Assembly (NCBI GenBank): GCA_037975125.1
Contig: JAJQOW010000196.1
Coordinates: forward strand, 62,001 to 126,000
Length of the DNA stretch: 64,000 bases
Source: Latrodectus hesperus
Taxonomy: Eukaryota > Arthropoda > Arachnida > Araneae > Theridiidae
Direction of reading: 5' to 3'
Shown here: positions 51,870-64,000 of the stretch, piece by piece
How positions within the stretch are numbered: position 1 is the first letter of the stretch
How the letters are laid out: every line of letters begins with the position of its first letter
Made by a program: the position numbers and the translations under genes
Notes under the pieces: generated by a model
The model's database searches: none
What the model was told of the DNA's origin: nothing
The model's input: only the letters and a program-made list of their open reading frames with translations

Positions 51870-53300
51870 AATTAGCATTGATAATCTCACTGATGGTAAT
51901 AAATCGTTAATACTCTCATAGATGAATTATGAAACATCATTTAACATAATTTTTATATACCATAGCAATTTTAGTAAATGAATGTACTAGAATGATGTTA
52001 TGTTAATTTCAGTTCTTGAATCAGAGAATAATTTTACATGATTTGTTTGATTCCAATAAAATTTAGGTGGCTTAATTACAACGATGTGTATATTTAAACT
52101 ATTATTCTTTATATGCATTAAAAATACTTGAATGGTTATTCATTAATATTAATAATTAATCATTCAGTTTACAAAACATGGAATTGTGATAATGATAATT
52201 CTACCTAAGATTAATGGGTTTGAACACTCACCTACATCAACAAACTCTTCGTAATTTAACAATACATGAATTGATGGAGATATTTTTAAGCAGAAAAATA
52301 AATATAGTTCCCATTCTTGTAATTACTCCTACAAAGAATACTCTCAAAATGATACTTCCATATATAAACTAGCTTTCTTAATATTTTTTTAAAAAATTCT
52401 TTCGTTTTCCCAATTTTTTTTCCTTTTTTAAATAAATAGGGATTTAGGAAATAACTGAGACGAATTTTTAAACACACTTTTACTTTACATAAATCTCATA
52501 CTAAAGTATAAAAATATTATAAAAATCTAATAAATTTAATAAAATTACAGATTTTTAAAATATGCTTAAGAATTTATTTATTTTATTATGCTTTTGAAAA
52601 TATATATACTTCGAGGAAAGTTTAAAATGATTATAATAAATATCAAATTGGGATAACATTTTATTTCATCAAATATTTTTGCATGGTTTTGTATTTAATC
52701 ATTTATTTATAAAAAAAGTGTGTACAGGAACTTTATAGAGAAAAAAGGCACTTTTTAGCGGGAGGAAGTGGGATTACAATGTTATCAAAAATTAACTACA
52801 AATATTGAATGAATATGTTTATTAATAAATTACATACAAAACTTGAATGAAAAGCATTGATTAAAATTATACATACTTTGTTCAAGAAATAGGTATAATT
52901 TTAAATTTATACCTTTATTTCCGATATAAGTGTATTTTTGAAGCTTGTTCCTTCAACAAAAGAATTCTTTTTCTACAGAAAATTTTTTCTGTATAGAAAA
53001 CAAAAGTTTCTCTGTCATATTATCAAAAAATAGGAGTGACAAATATCGAATTTATAGTTCAGAACGGATAGGAAAAAATATCGATTTTTTCTTTAATAAA
53101 GTTTTGGACTATTTTTCTTTTTTTCAACATAATTCAATTTTTAAGGATATTTTTTCAGACTATTAAGAACAAAAGTTTGAAAATTTTAACCACAATAACG
53201 TCACTACTTAAACTTACAAGCGAAAACTTTTAACGCTGCGCAAAATATTTTTCATTGTTCAAATATATCTATCTATAAATATGTATATATTATACATCCA
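51870..53300. other. No recognisable gene
   Basis: AT-rich; short open frames (52286-52477, 52945-53166) have no motif. Confidence 0.5.
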
Positions 53301-53305
53301 TCCAT

Positions 53306-53307
<2 letters not shown>

Positions 53308-53366
<59 letters not shown>
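53308..53366. repeat. Compound (AC)n-(TA)n microsatellite
   Basis: (AC)n at 53308-53345, then (TA)n to 53366. Confidence 0.98.
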
Positions 53367-53440
53367 CAATTAATAGTAAATTTTTTATATAATTAATCAA
53401 AAACTAAATGGAGAATAATACATTGAAAATACGAAATATA
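53367..53440 (+). repeat. Segment homologous to 56176-56262
   Basis: Both segments follow a (TA)n tract and share TTAATAGTA, a TTATATAATTAAT-like stretch, AAATGGAGAATA and TACATTGAAAATAC. In the 56-kb copy the last part continues a LINE reading frame across the BEL insertion. This copy has an in-frame stop at the corresponding place. Confidence 0.7.
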
Positions 53441-56163
<2,723 letters not shown>

Positions 56164-56262
56164 TATATATATATATAGTTAATAGTATATTTTATGAAAT
56201 TAATAATCAAATATTTAAAATACAATAAAAATACCAAATGGAGAATACTACATTGAAAATAC
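56164..56262 (+). mobile_element. LINE upstream part and flank, left of BEL
   Basis: After residual (TA)n the last about 35 bases read, in the frame of the LINE on the far side of the BEL element, as KIPNGEYYIENT. Removing the BEL element and one copy of its target duplication would run this directly into KWKTLISKN. That resembles the approach to the SDH block at the end of the endonuclease domain. The bases further left have in-frame stops and may be 5' junction or flank. Confidence 0.55.
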
Positions 56263-56405
56263 TGTTGGCGCCTGCGAGCGCAGCGCCCCCTTTGAGTCAT
56301 GAAAGAGAAACCGGCAGTAGCCATTGTGAGTCGGAGAAATAAAGTGTGTGTTTTTTATACAGTCCTTGAGTGAGTGTTTATTGAGTTAAAACTGAGCTAT
56401 TAACA
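56263..56405 (+). repeat. BEL 5' LTR
   Basis: Begins TGTTGGCGCCTGCGAGCG and ends GAGCTATTAACA. It contains AATAAA (56337-56342), a likely polyadenylation signal. It must hold the promoter; no TATA box is obvious. Identical to the 3' LTR over all 143 bases. Confidence 0.97.
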
Positions 56406-56582
56406 TTGGTCATAGTCTCACCGGAGAAAATAAGCAACCTATGGATCTATATAATGGCTATGATTGATAATTTACGCCTCTGCTGAGTATTGTCAACGTA
56501 ATAGAGGTATGTGATTGAGTAATTTTTCTTGTTCTGAGAATAGATCTTTATATTTATATTGAAGTATTAATAACTATCCAAA
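56406..56582 (+). promoter_or_regulatory. BEL leader with presumed primer-binding site
   Basis: Untranslated leader between the 5' LTR and the gag start. The bases directly after the LTR, TTGGTCATAGTCTCACCGGA, are where the tRNA primer-binding site should lie and begin TGG one base in, as such sites usually do. I could not assign the tRNA. Confidence 0.6.
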
Positions 56583-58067
56583 ATGTTTAAAGGCGTAAAA
56601 AAAGAGGATTTGATATTAATTGCTATTGAGTTAGGAGAAGATGTCAATGAGAAAATGACTGTTTCAGAATTAAGCAGGATTATAAAACAAAACCAGAAGT
56701 ACGTGACAGAGAAAGATTCCGTTGTAGAATTAGCAAATACGATAATTGAAGAGCGAAAGTCCGATGAGTTGCGGCAACTAGAGTTAGAGAAAATTAAGCT
56801 CGAACAGAGAAAATCTGAAGAGCTTCAACAATTAGAATTAGAAAAACTTAAACTTGAAAGAACGAAAATAGAATTAGAAATTGCTCGCGTGAAAGCGGAA
56901 TCTAAGTTAAATTCAGAAGGTGAAAATATTGAAAATAATCAGACTGAATCTTTAGACTCTCTCATAAAAAGTGTCCGTACTTTAACTATTAAAACTCCTA
57001 GTAGACCTGAGGGTTGGAGTTATTTTTTTGCATCTTTAGAAAGGGCCTTTATTACAAAAAACGTCCCTGATAAATACAAAGCGGAGATTTTGTTAAATTT
57101 GCTAGGGGAAAAGGCGACTAATGTGATAACTTATATAAAGGATGACGAGTTAAATGAGTATTCTAAAGTAAAAACAATAGTACTTCGAGAATTTGAGCCA
57201 ACCCCTCAATCATGTTTAGAACATTTTAGGAAAGCCTACCGCCAACCAAATGAAACATACGTACAATTTGCATCGCGATTAACGACGAGCTGGGAATATT
57301 ATTTACAATTGAGGAAGGTAACAGATTTCGAAACTCTCAAAGATTTAATTGTGTCGGATAAAATATGCCAGACCTTAGATAGAGAAACTACGTGTCATAT
57401 TAATATGAGACAGGCTGACACATGGTTTAAACCCTCTGAATTAGGGAAAGAAATTGATTTATATTTTACCTCCCGAGGTAAGACTTTGGTGGAAAACTCA
57501 AAGTTTAATAAAATGTCCGAGTCAAAATGCACGTCGAGAGTTTTCCTTTCGGAAGTTAAAAATAATAAGTGTATTTTATCATGTAATGAGAATCACCCCA
57601 TATATAAATGCCCTAATTATAGAAATATGTCAGTAAATGAGCGTATTGAGTTTGTAAAATCAAATAACTTATGTTTTAATTGCTTGGGGAATAATCATAG
57701 AGTAACAACTTGTAAATCAAAACATTCGTGCAATATCTGTAGGCGGCGTCATCATGCCACACTTCACTTTCAGTCAGAGCAAAAACAGGAACGTTTTTCG
57801 GCGCCTGTTGAGAATGAGTATGTAAATACTCTCAATGCGAAAGTGAGATCCTTCCTCTCCCCCACAGCTTTAGAATTCGTTCCTACTGGCAATAAACAAG
57901 AGTCAAGTGGTCAGGATCAAAATTGCTTAGTGGCGACTAGTTATATTTCGTCTGCAAATTCGAAGTCTATACTACTTAGCAGTTTTATTTGTTTTTTAAC
58001 CGATGACTTGGGAAATGTTTTACGCGTTCGTGGTTTATTAGACGTTGGAGTCAGCGCTAATTTTTGA
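56583..58067 (+). CDS. gag: BEL Gag with zinc knuckles and protease start
   Basis: A frame of 494 codons from an ATG with A at -3. Residues 1-37 resemble a SAP-like helix pair (KGVKKEDLILIAIELG). Residues 45-110 are a charged coiled coil with repeated QLELEK heptads. Residues 135-300 form a capsid-like domain (EGWSYFFASLERAF ... WFKPSELGKEIDLYF). Residues 330-395 carry a cysteine-rich zone: C364, C367, H372, C377 make a CCHC knuckle, and C383, C386 with His 391 and 395 make a second, C2H2-like one. Residues 480-494 start the aspartic protease, but its active-site triad reads D487-V-G rather than D-S/T-G. The frame ends in TGA within the protease; pol continues one base back. Gag assembles particles and packages RNA. 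The D-V-G site is probably inactive. Confidence 0.9.
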   Translation: MFKGVKKEDLILIAIELGEDVNEKMTVSELSRIIKQNQKYVTEKDSVVELANTIIEERKSDELRQLELEKIKLEQRKSEELQQLELEKLKLERTKIELEIARVKAESKLNSEGENIENNQTESLDSLIKSVRTLTIKTPSRPEGWSYFFASLERAFITKNVPDKYKAEILLNLLGEKATNVITYIKDDELNEYSKVKTIVLREFEPTPQSCLEHFRKAYRQPNETYVQFASRLTTSWEYYLQLRKVTDFETLKDLIVSDKICQTLDRETTCHINMRQADTWFKPSELGKEIDLYFTSRGKTLVENSKFNKMSESKCTSRVFLSEVKNNKCILSCNENHPIYKCPNYRNMSVNERIEFVKSNNLCFNCLGNNHRVTTCKSKHSCNICRRRHHATLHFQSEQKQERFSAPVENEYVNTLNAKVRSFLSPTALEFVPTGNKQESSGQDQNCLVATSYISSANSKSILLSSFICFLTDDLGNVLRVRGLLDVGVSANF

Positions 58068-61000
58068 GTAAGAGTTGCGCTGACAAGCTTAATTTAAGAA
58101 AGGAAAAAATAAATATTGGAGTTTCAGGTTTAAATGGAATGTCTATGACAATTAAATCTAACGTTAATGCTACGATTGTTAATGATATAAGAAATTTCAA
58201 ATTAGATTTAGAATTTTTAGTTGTTCCCAGTGTTACAAATATGACCCCTTTAAGGCAAATTGATATTTGCGTTCCGGAATTAAAAAACATTAAATTAGCG
58301 GATCCGGGATTTAATGTTCCAGGTCCAATCGATTTAATTCTGGGAGCAGAGAATTTTTATGGACTATTAAAACCTGACAGAATTTACCCTACTAATGCTA
58401 ATTTAATTTTACAAAACACGGTATTCGGATTTGTAGTGAGTGGTAGTGTACCAATAGAAACTGAGACTAAAGTACACTGTGGGCTTATAAACGAGGGTGC
58501 CGACTTAAATAAAATTATGCGGAATTTTTGGGAAATAGAACAAATTGAAGAAACACAGAAATTTGAAACTGCTGAGAGAATTGAAGCTAATAATCATTTT
58601 ATAAAAACTCATAAAAGGGATAAATCGGGAAAATTTGTGGTACAGATGCCATTTAAAAAAGATCCGAAATTGTTGGGAGAGTCTAGAGAGATTGCAGTCA
58701 AAAGATTAAATTCCTTGTGGAATAAGTTAGAAGGGAATCCAGAACTTCTGTCATTATATCGTCAATTTATGAGTGAATACGAGTGCTTGAATCATATGCA
58801 AGAAGTTTCTATGACGCAAGAACCTGAAGTGGTCTACTATTTACCTCATCATGCAGTTTATAGACCACAGAAAACGAGTACGAAATGTAGAGTTGTGTTC
58901 AACGCTTCACAAATTACTTCAACTGGTGAGTCATTAAATTCCATACAGCTAAATGGTGGTGTAATTCAAGACGATTTATTTGCTATATTATTGAGGTTTA
59001 GAAAACATCCTTTTGCTTTTACTACCGACATTCAAAAAATGTATAGAATGATTAGGATTGATCCTGCACAAAGAGATTTGCTAAGAATTGTATGGAAAGA
59101 TAGTAAGGAAGCGAATATTAAAACGTATCAATTATGCACAGTGACGTATGGAACCACTAGTGCTCCATATTTGGCTCAGAGATGTCTTCAACAGTTAGGT
59201 ACTGATGAACAACTGAAATTTCCATTGGCTTCTCAAGTAATACGGAAGGATATGTACATGGATGATATATTGAGTGGAGGGTCAAATTTAGAAAGTGTAA
59301 AGTGTCTAAAGCAAGAATTAACTCAAATATTTAAAACTTGTGGTATGGAACTACATAAATGGCAAAGTAACTGTCCAGAGTTAAGAGAATTTTCTGAAGA
59401 TTCAAATGACTATAGCTTTGATCAAACAAAAACATTAGGGTTGCTATGGAAGGCCAAGAGTGATGAGTTTTCCTACAATATGCCTAAAAAAGATGCTTCT
59501 ATGGTTACAAAGAGAGAAATTTTGTCCATAATTGCTCGCATTTTTGACCCACTTGGTTTGATAGGACCTGTACTTACAAAGGCTAAGGTTTTTATGCAAC
59601 GCTTGTGGAGGTTATCAATAGATTGGGATGAAAGACTGCCATCAGATGTCGTACAAGAATGGTTACAGTTTTTTGATGGGTTGTATGACATTAACTGTAT
59701 TAAAATAAAGCGATGTATGCTTCCAGAGAATGTTGTAAAAATTGAACTCTTTGGATTCTCGGATGCATCGGAGGACTATTATGGTGCAGCAGTCTATCTA
59801 AGATGCGAATCAGCGAGTGGTGAATTAACTTCACATCTAGTGTGCAGCAAAGGAAGAGTTGCACCAATCAAAACACTTTCGATTCCACGACTTGAACTGT
59901 GTGCAGGTGTATTGCTATCTAAATTGATGAAAAAGATTTGCACTTCCCTAGAACTTAAGATAGATAAATTTTGGTATTTTTCGGACAGCAAAATTGTTTT
60001 GTCCTGGATTCAGAAGTCCCCAGCAGAATTGAAAACTTTTGTTGCTACCAGAGTGGCTAAAATACAAGTTCTGACAGATGTCTCACAATGGAGGCATATA
60101 TCATCGGAGCGAAATCCTGCAGACATCGTTTCTCGTGGCTGCAATCCAGCACAACTGAGAAATAATTCCTTGTGGTGGCATGGACCACAACTTATCATCG
60201 AGGAAGTAGAGACGCTTAACAACTGTGAAGAGCTGATTAACGTGGACTTAGAACATTTTAATACAGAACTGGTTAAGAGTGAACGAAGGTTCAAGAGACC
60301 TGTTTTCTTAGTGACTTTTAATTCTTTAACTGAGGAGTTACTTAGTATTACTAACAATTATACTAAACTTGTTCGTATTTTAGCTTTTCTTTATAGGTTC
60401 CTGAATAATTGCAAATCACAGCCAAAGGTAACTGGCCCCCTGCAATGTAAGGAAATTAAAGATGCTGAATTTGTCTTGATAAAATTAGTTCAACAAGAGT
60501 GCTTTAAAAGGGAAATTACAGGCCTTCAGAAGGATAGTAATGTGCCTGTAGATAGTAAGTTAAAAAATCTTTTCCCATTTTTAGATGAAAGGGGTGTTGT
60601 AAGAGTTGGTGGAAGACTAGCCAACAGTAAGTTTAACTTTGATAAAAGGTTCCCTATAATTTTACCTGCCGGTCATAAATTGACTGTGATGATTGCTGAA
60701 ATGTTTCATAAGAACTATTTACATATTGGACCACAAGGGTTATTGTTTCATATTAGACGAAGGTTTTGGCCTTTAAATGGACGTAACCTTTGTAGAAAAC
60801 TAGTGCACGATTGTGTTGTTTGCTTTAAAGCAAAACCAGTACCTTGTCAACAGCTCATGGGACATTTACCTGAAGAGAGAGTAACCCCAAACTTTCCATT
60901 CCATTGTGTAGGGGTAGATTTTTTTGGTCCTTTTTATATAAAATATCCCAATCAAAGAAAAGGAATGTATAACAAAATTTATGTGTGTATTTTCATTTGT

Positions 61001-61153
61001 TTTGTGACTAAAGCTTGTTATTTAGAGATGGTAACAGACCTCTCTAGTGATGCCTTTGTAGCTACACTTAAGAGATTTTTAGCAGAAGAGGGAAAAGTGC
61101 CCACATATTTTCTGATAACGCTACTAATTTCGTTGGCAGTAACTCCGAATTAA
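58064..61153 (+). CDS. pol: BEL Pol: RT, RNase H and start of integrase
   Basis: An open stretch of 1,029 codons in the -1 frame relative to gag; the first codon is TTG, not a real start. The N-terminal part (1-130) continues the protease fold. RT spans about 250-440 with YLPHHAVYRP, FTTDIQKMY (first catalytic Asp, D322) and the YMDD box at 398-401. An A17-like connection follows. RNase H is about 555-700: FSDAS (D567), IPRLELCAG (E611), FSDSK (D641) and NPADIVSRG (D687). Integrase begins with its HHCC zinc site (H882, H887, C917, C920) and core GVDFFGP (D952). The frame leaves the integrase core after KVPTYF at a T run. Together these copy RNA into DNA and start integration. All RT and RNase H catalytic residues are intact. 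Confidence 0.92.
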   Translation: MSKSCADKLNLRKEKINIGVSGLNGMSMTIKSNVNATIVNDIRNFKLDLEFLVVPSVTNMTPLRQIDICVPELKNIKLADPGFNVPGPIDLILGAENFYGLLKPDRIYPTNANLILQNTVFGFVVSGSVPIETETKVHCGLINEGADLNKIMRNFWEIEQIEETQKFETAERIEANNHFIKTHKRDKSGKFVVQMPFKKDPKLLGESREIAVKRLNSLWNKLEGNPELLSLYRQFMSEYECLNHMQEVSMTQEPEVVYYLPHHAVYRPQKTSTKCRVVFNASQITSTGESLNSIQLNGGVIQDDLFAILLRFRKHPFAFTTDIQKMYRMIRIDPAQRDLLRIVWKDSKEANIKTYQLCTVTYGTTSAPYLAQRCLQQLGTDEQLKFPLASQVIRKDMYMDDILSGGSNLESVKCLKQELTQIFKTCGMELHKWQSNCPELREFSEDSNDYSFDQTKTLGLLWKAKSDEFSYNMPKKDASMVTKREILSIIARIFDPLGLIGPVLTKAKVFMQRLWRLSIDWDERLPSDVVQEWLQFFDGLYDINCIKIKRCMLPENVVKIELFGFSDASEDYYGAAVYLRCESASGELTSHLVCSKGRVAPIKTLSIPRLELCAGVLLSKLMKKICTSLELKIDKFWYFSDSKIVLSWIQKSPAELKTFVATRVAKIQVLTDVSQWRHISSERNPADIVSRGCNPAQLRNNSLWWHGPQLIIEEVETLNNCEELINVDLEHFNTELVKSERRFKRPVFLVTFNSLTEELLSITNNYTKLVRILAFLYRFLNNCKSQPKVTGPLQCKEIKDAEFVLIKLVQQECFKREITGLQKDSNVPVDSKLKNLFPFLDERGVVRVGGRLANSKFNFDKRFPIILPAGHKLTVMIAEMFHKNYLHIGPQGLLFHIRRRFWPLNGRNLCRKLVHDCVVCFKAKPVPCQQLMGHLPEERVTPNFPFHCVGVDFFGPFYIKYPNQRKGMYNKIYVCIFICFVTKACYLEMVTDLSSDAFVATLKRFLAEEGKVPTYFLITLLISLAVTPN

Positions 61154-61158
61154 AGAAA

Positions 61159-61809
61159 TTGAGTAAATTAGTTAGCAGTCCAGATGAAAATTTGAGTAAT
61201 TATTTGTCCAAAGAAAAAGTTGAGTGGACTTTCATTCCCCCTAGATCCCCGAATCATGGTGGACTTTGGGAGGCAGGTGTCAAATCCGCGAAATACCATC
61301 TTAAACGTGTAGTTGGCAATTTAAAACTAACATATGAGGAATTCTTAACTGTAATTGATCAGATTGAGGCAATTCTTAATTCCCGCCCATTGCATCCCTT
61401 ATCGTCTGACTTAAATGATTATGATGTCTTGACACCTGGCCATTTTTTGATAGGCAGACCTATCACAGCAATTGCAGAACCCAACATCCTAAATTTACAT
61501 GATAATAAATTAAAACAATGGCAAAAATTAACTAAGATAGTGCAGACATTTTGGAAGCATTGGTCTAACAATTATTTAAGTGCAATACAAGAAAGATCAA
61601 AGTGGAGGTTCGCTAAAGAGAATGTGCAAGTTGGCACTATGGTGATTTTAAAGGAGGACAATGTTCCGGTTTTTAACTGGCCATTGGGCAGAATTATGCA
61701 AACATTCCCAGGAAAGGATAAGAAGGTGAGAGTAGTTTTAGTTAAAACGAAGAATGGGGTTTTTAAAAGGAGCATTAACAAAATTTGCATTTTGCCATTG
61801 CCTAATTAA
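61159..61809 (+). CDS. pol: BEL integrase, C-terminal part
   Basis: A 216-codon stretch one base back from the preceding frame; TTG at its start is not a genuine initiator. The second catalytic Asp (SDNATNFVG) is encoded just upstream, at about 61112-61138 in this frame. This part contains FIPPRSPNHGGLWEAGVKSA with the catalytic Glu (residue 38), then LNSRPLHPL, and the PGHFLIGRP block typical of Pao integrases. The final 95 residues (WQKLTKIVQTFWKHW ... VGTMVILKEDNVP) form the C-terminal domain seen in Pao/BEL integrases. It ends ILPLPN at TAA. Confidence 0.92.
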   Translation: MSKLVSSPDENLSNYLSKEKVEWTFIPPRSPNHGGLWEAGVKSAKYHLKRVVGNLKLTYEEFLTVIDQIEAILNSRPLHPLSSDLNDYDVLTPGHFLIGRPITAIAEPNILNLHDNKLKQWQKLTKIVQTFWKHWSNNYLSAIQERSKWRFAKENVQVGTMVILKEDNVPVFNWPLGRIMQTFPGKDKKVRVVLVKTKNGVFKRSINKICILPLPN

Positions 61810-62002
61810 GGAATGAGAACTCTATCAAATATATCTGTGTATCATTATGTATTTTGTGTAGTTTATTATTAATAGTGTGTATCATTGTACTCATATTTTA
61901 TATTGTGTGTATCATATTGTGTGTTATATATTGTATATAGTGTGTTAATATTTTTCTTGAGATTTCAAATTGTTGAATGTACCATGTCAACGCCGGGCGG
62001 AA
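61810..62002 (+). promoter_or_regulatory. BEL 3' untranslated region and polypurine tract site
   Basis: A short noncoding stretch with many GTGTATCAT words. The bases directly before the 3' LTR are GCCGGGCGGAA, where plus-strand priming should start; it is only partly purine-rich. Confidence 0.6.
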
Positions 62003-62145
62003 TGTTGGCGCCTGCGAGCGCAGCGCCCCCTTTGAGTCATGAAAGAGAAACCGGCAGTAGCCATTGTGAGTCGGAGAAATAAAGTGTGTGTTTTTTATAC
62101 AGTCCTTGAGTGAGTGTTTATTGAGTTAAAACTGAGCTATTAACA
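62003..62145 (+). repeat. BEL 3' LTR
   Basis: 143 bases identical to 56263-56405, followed by the AATAC target duplication (62146-62150). Confidence 0.97.
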
Positions 62146-64000
62146 AATACTAAATGGAAAACGCTGATTAGTAAAAATATCAAATACTGGAAAGTAGATG
62201 ACAGACCTTCTGGTTCAGATCATCAAAACATCCATTTTGAAATTCACTCTAATGTGTGTCTGGATCGCATATTCAGAGACCCAGTTAGGACGGACTGGAA
62301 GAAATTCCAAGAAGAACTGATTGGGTTGATTGAGCTCGGGAACAGACCTATTAGAGACAACTACGATCCAGAAGTTACAGCAGATCTTCTGCAGAGAAGT
62401 ATTCTAGATTCTTATCATAACAATTGCCCCATTCGCACTAGAAGAGCTAAACTCCAATGCCCTTGGTGGAATGACTCTCTAGCTGCCGAAAGAGCAAATG
62501 TTAGAAAACTTTTTAACAAAGCTAAGAAAAATGGTGAATGGGAGAACTATAAAATGGCCCTCACTATCTATAATAAACTTGTTAGAAAAAGCAAAATTAA
62601 CTCTTGGAGGAAGTTCTGTGACGAGATAGATTCTATTTCTGAAGGAACTAGACTCCAGAAACTCCTTAAAAGGGATTAACCTATTTTGGTTGGTACTCTA
62701 AAAGACGAGGAGGGTAATTTTGCTGCTTCCGGAAAAGGGGTTATGGAAATTATGACCAGGACCCACTTCCCGGGAGCTAGAGATATTTATAGCAACGAAG
62801 GGGAACATTGCATTGGCTCTTTGCAAAGAGTCAATAGCAATCAATGGACCATCGCTAAAAATATCATAAACTACAACATTGTTAAATGGGCAATTTTTGC
62901 CTTTAAACCTCTAAAATGCCCTGGGCCTGATGGAATTATGCCCATCATGATCCAGAAGGCAGAGAAGGTTGTCATACCAGTGCTAACTAGAATTTATAGA
63001 ACTAGTTTGGCCCTGAGATATATACCAAAGACATGGCAAAAGACTAGGATTGTTTTCATTCCAAAACCTGGCAAGGACACTTATGACCAGGCCAAGTCAT
63101 ACAGACCAATCAGTCTTTCTTCATTCTTTCTTAAAATTATGGAGAAAATCATTGATCGGCATATTAGAGATTACTTGGGTAGAAATAGTCCCTTGCATGC
63201 TCTTCAATTTGCCTATCAACCCGGCAAATCTACTGAGATTGCTCTACATCAGCTAGTTTCCAAGATTGAAGCCACTCTGGATCAAAAGGATATTGCCTTG
63301 GCAACTTTCCTCGACATCCAGGGTGCTTTTGATAATACTTCCCATCCATCCATCCTCAATGCACTTAGAGGGGCAGGGATTAATCAGACCCTGTGTACTT
63401 GGATTGAGGCCTTAATTTCGGATAGATATATACAAATGAACATCTTCGGTGAATCATTTGAAAAAAAGACTACTAGAGGTTGTCCTCAAGGAGGTGTTCT
63501 GTCACCATTACTTTGGAACCTAGTTGTAAATAGCCTTATAAAACATCTAAATGATAGGGGCTATTATACGCAGGGATATGCTGATGACATTTTCATCCTT
63601 ATCCTTGGTAAAGATTTTGACATAACTTGTCATCTCAAGCAGGATGCTCTAAGTTATGTAGGTCAATGGTGCATGGATAGGGACCTGATGGTTAATCCTC
63701 AGAAAACCTACCTTGTACCTTTTACACGCAAAAAGAAACGGAAAGGTTTTTTCATACCAAGACTTTTTGATGTTGAAATCAATGTGGCTTCAGAGGTGAA
63801 GTATCTGGGCATCTATTTAGACCAGAAACTCACCTGGAATAAGCACATCGATGATAGGATCAACCGAGCAAAGAAAAGCATTATGATTTGCAGGCGAATG
63901 CTTGGTAAAAACTAGGGTTTACATCCAAAAGTGATGTTATGGATGTACACAGCTTTTGTCAGGCCCATTTTCACATATGCCTGTGTGATCTGGTGGCGTA
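62146..64000 (+). pseudogene. Non-LTR retrotransposon ORF2: endonuclease end and RT
   Basis: The frame resumes right after the BEL element. It begins KWKTLISKN, then VDDRPSGSDHQNIHFEIHS, the SDH block ending an APE-type endonuclease. It runs to a TAA at 62677-62679, then continues in the same frame (VGTLKDEEGNFAASGKG, THFPGA) into reverse transcriptase: KCPGPDGIMPIMI, YRPISLSSFFLKIMEKII, FLDIQGAFDNTSH (palm Asp), RGCPQGGVLSPLLWNLVVNS, and GYADDIF (YADD at 63577-63588). A second in-frame stop (TAG, 63913-63915) falls where KN runs into GLHPKVMLW. The thumb (YTAFVRPIFTYACVIWW) reaches the window end, so RNase H and the 3' end are outside. The layout suggests the R1/Jockey-like I group. Two nonsense codons and the BEL insertion inactivate it. 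Confidence 0.9.

Larger units (their letters stand above)
56263..62145 (+). mobile_element. Pao/BEL LTR retrotransposon
   Basis: The element is 5,883 bp with two 143-bp LTRs and a 5-bp target duplication AATAC (56258-56262 and 62146-62150). It encodes, in order, Gag with a zinc knuckle, a protease relic, reverse transcriptase, RNase H and integrase, the Pao/BEL order, and the RT-linked A17-like region and C-terminal integrase tail are also of this type. The LTRs are identical base for base, so insertion is recent. The coding region is in three frames because of two single-base deficits in T runs (58061-58065 and 61108-61111). Confidence 0.95.

Noticed and set aside
58061..58067. Programmed -1 ribosomal frameshift between gag and pol
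   Set aside because: The site reads AAT TTT TGA and slippage would restore the frame, but it is not a canonical X XXY YYZ heptamer, and a second identical type of break inside the integrase argues for base deficits instead.

Overview
This is eukaryotic nuclear DNA that is strongly AT-rich and has no host gene I can recognise. What can be recognised is mobile elements at different stages of decay, satellite arrays, dinucleotide microsatellites and long featureless AT-rich stretches. The mix points to an arthropod, most likely a spider: short tRNA-derived SINEs with (AAC)n tails, non-LTR retrotransposon ends with a CxxC...H...C knuckle and the same kind of tail, Tc1/mariner relatives, and a Pao/BEL element. 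The species assignment is inference from family resemblance, not from a marker gene. I see no rRNA, no functional tRNA gene, no CRISPR array and no operon-like grouping.

Layout. 0-10 kb: a relic piggyBac-like element set in a tandem duplication, a mariner remnant turned into a fold-back structure, a SINE, a non-autonomous hAT-like element with an 8-bp target duplication, and a satellite of about 133 bp. 10-30 kb: SINEs of several families, a deletion derivative of a Tc/mariner-type element with about 170-bp terminal repeats, an RTE-like LINE tail, five LINE 3' fragments (one also lying at 9.7 kb), two local tandem duplications and large (TA)n and (CA)n tracts. 30-41 kb: a nearly complete but frameshifted Tc/mariner-type element (31.3-32.6 kb), about 5 kb of very AT-rich DNA with nothing recognisable but small hairpins, and one full-length SINE. 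41-52 kb: a Tc1 DD34E element, SINEs, a LINE 3' end and a 17-copy satellite of 151/152 bp.

53-64 kb is the youngest and densest part. A 1.6-kb Tc/mariner-type element sits inside a (TA)n microsatellite. It is followed by a 5.9-kb Pao/BEL LTR retrotransposon with two identical 143-bp LTRs and a 5-bp target duplication, which itself interrupts a non-LTR retrotransposon whose endonuclease and reverse transcriptase reading frame resumes on the far side and runs off the window end. The BEL copy encodes Gag, reverse transcriptase, RNase H and integrase. Its coding frame is broken by two single-base deficits in T runs, and its protease motif is abnormal.

The elements interact as parasites of each other. 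SINEs and LINEs share the same AAC-rich tail, which suggests the LINE machinery mobilised the SINEs. Several insertions land in older insertions or in microsatellites. I did not find a convincing new biological system; the most informative items are the BEL copy, the fold-back mariner, the two-variant satellite, and the many insertions whose target duplications can be read directly.
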